Positions 33,703 through 33,868 of a DNA stretch of 33,868 nt are shown piece by piece. Numbering within the stretch: the first letter of the stretch is position 1; each line of letters starts with the position of its first letter. The DNA is from Beijerinckiaceae bacterium (GTDB lineage Bacteria > Pseudomonadota > Alphaproteobacteria > Rhizobiales > Beijerinckiaceae). The notes below the pieces were generated by a model. It saw only the letters and a program-made list of their open reading frames with translations. It ran no database searches and was not told the origin of the DNA. Where the stretch lies: NCBI GenBank assembly GCA_027533425.1, contig JAPZUD010000009.1:1-33868 (forward strand), in the 5' to 3' direction. Made by a program: the position numbers and the translations under genes.

Positions 33703-33868
33703 TCAATCCTGGATATTGGCGACGACACCGGCGCCGACGGTGCGGCCGCCTTCACGGATGGCGAAGCGGAGCTTCTCTTCCATCGCGATCGGCGTGATCA
33801 GCTCGACATCGAACGAGATGTTGTCGCCCGGCATCACCATTTCCGTGCCTTCCGGCAGCGTCACGATG
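33703..33868 (-). CDS. tuf: Elongation factor Tu, C-terminal part (window edge)
   Basis: These are the last 54 codons of a second EF-Tu gene; the remainder lies beyond the right edge. The translation reads [20 protein letters not shown], then [21 protein letters not shown], and ends [14 protein letters not shown], the family's beta-barrel C-terminus. It is in the same orientation as the copy at 1-244, about 33.5 kb away. It is the upstream tuf of the usual tuf-trnW-secE order, followed here by an intrinsic terminator and two unrelated genes before tRNA-Trp. Confidence 0.97.
   Translation of the reverse strand, partial: IVTLPEGTEMVMPGDNISFDVELITPIAMEEKLRFAIREGGRTVGAGVVANIQD

Overview
The window is GC-rich alphaproteobacterial chromosome. 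The class call rests on gene order and on the RpoB, RpoC, EF-G and EF-Tu sequences; the RpoC N-terminus reads like Hyphomicrobiales or Rhodospirillales, but I cannot fix the order. Its frame is the universal tuf / secE-nusG-rplKA-rplJL-rpoBC / rpsL-rpsG-fusA-tuf block, read on the minus strand. A partial tuf gene lies at each end (1-244 and 33703-33868).

Reading in the direction of transcription, from high to low coordinates: the 3' end of one tuf closes at 33703 with a strong intrinsic terminator. A plus-strand gene (32428-33606) follows, encoding a secreted Cys-rich protein with an HExxH motif. Next come a secreted alpha/beta hydrolase (31158-32141) and tRNA-Trp (30994-31070). In many alphaproteobacteria tRNA-Trp sits directly upstream of secE. 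Here about 13.4 kb of accessory genes separates them. The start of this segment, touching the tRNA 3' end, carries an 82-bp direct repeat that includes a 26-nt copy of the tRNA 3' end.

The accessory segment holds three units. (a) GNAT and a short one-domain ModE (minus strand) converge on modABC (plus strand), which is preceded by a textbook ModE box lying over the -10 of its promoter. (b) A TetR regulator and a DUF849/BKACE beta-keto acid cleavage enzyme are on the plus strand. (c) Divergent from tetR is a six-gene minus-strand operon: dctP-dctQ-dctM (TRAP transporter), a Gfo/Idh oxidoreductase, an AroE-like dehydrogenase and a QuiC-type 3-dehydroshikimate dehydratase fused to an HPPD-like domain. 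An imperfect 20-bp palindrome between tetR and dctP is a candidate operator. The operon reads as uptake of a quinate/shikimate-type compound and its conversion to protocatechuate. BKACE might act on a beta-keto acid further down the route; that last link is inference. A plus-strand XpaC-like membrane protein (17903-18631) closes the segment next to secE.

The core then runs secE-nusG-rplK-rplA (own promoter at 17791-17819, terminator at 15421-15448). An acyltransferase-3 membrane protein is inserted before rplJ-rplL-rpoB-rpoC (terminator at 3797-3827), followed by rpsL-rpsG-fusA-tuf. Several intergenic hairpins (nusG-rplK, rplJ leader, rplL-rpoB, rpoB-rpoC) look like leader or attenuator structures. 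No integrase, transposase, CRISPR array or rRNA was seen.
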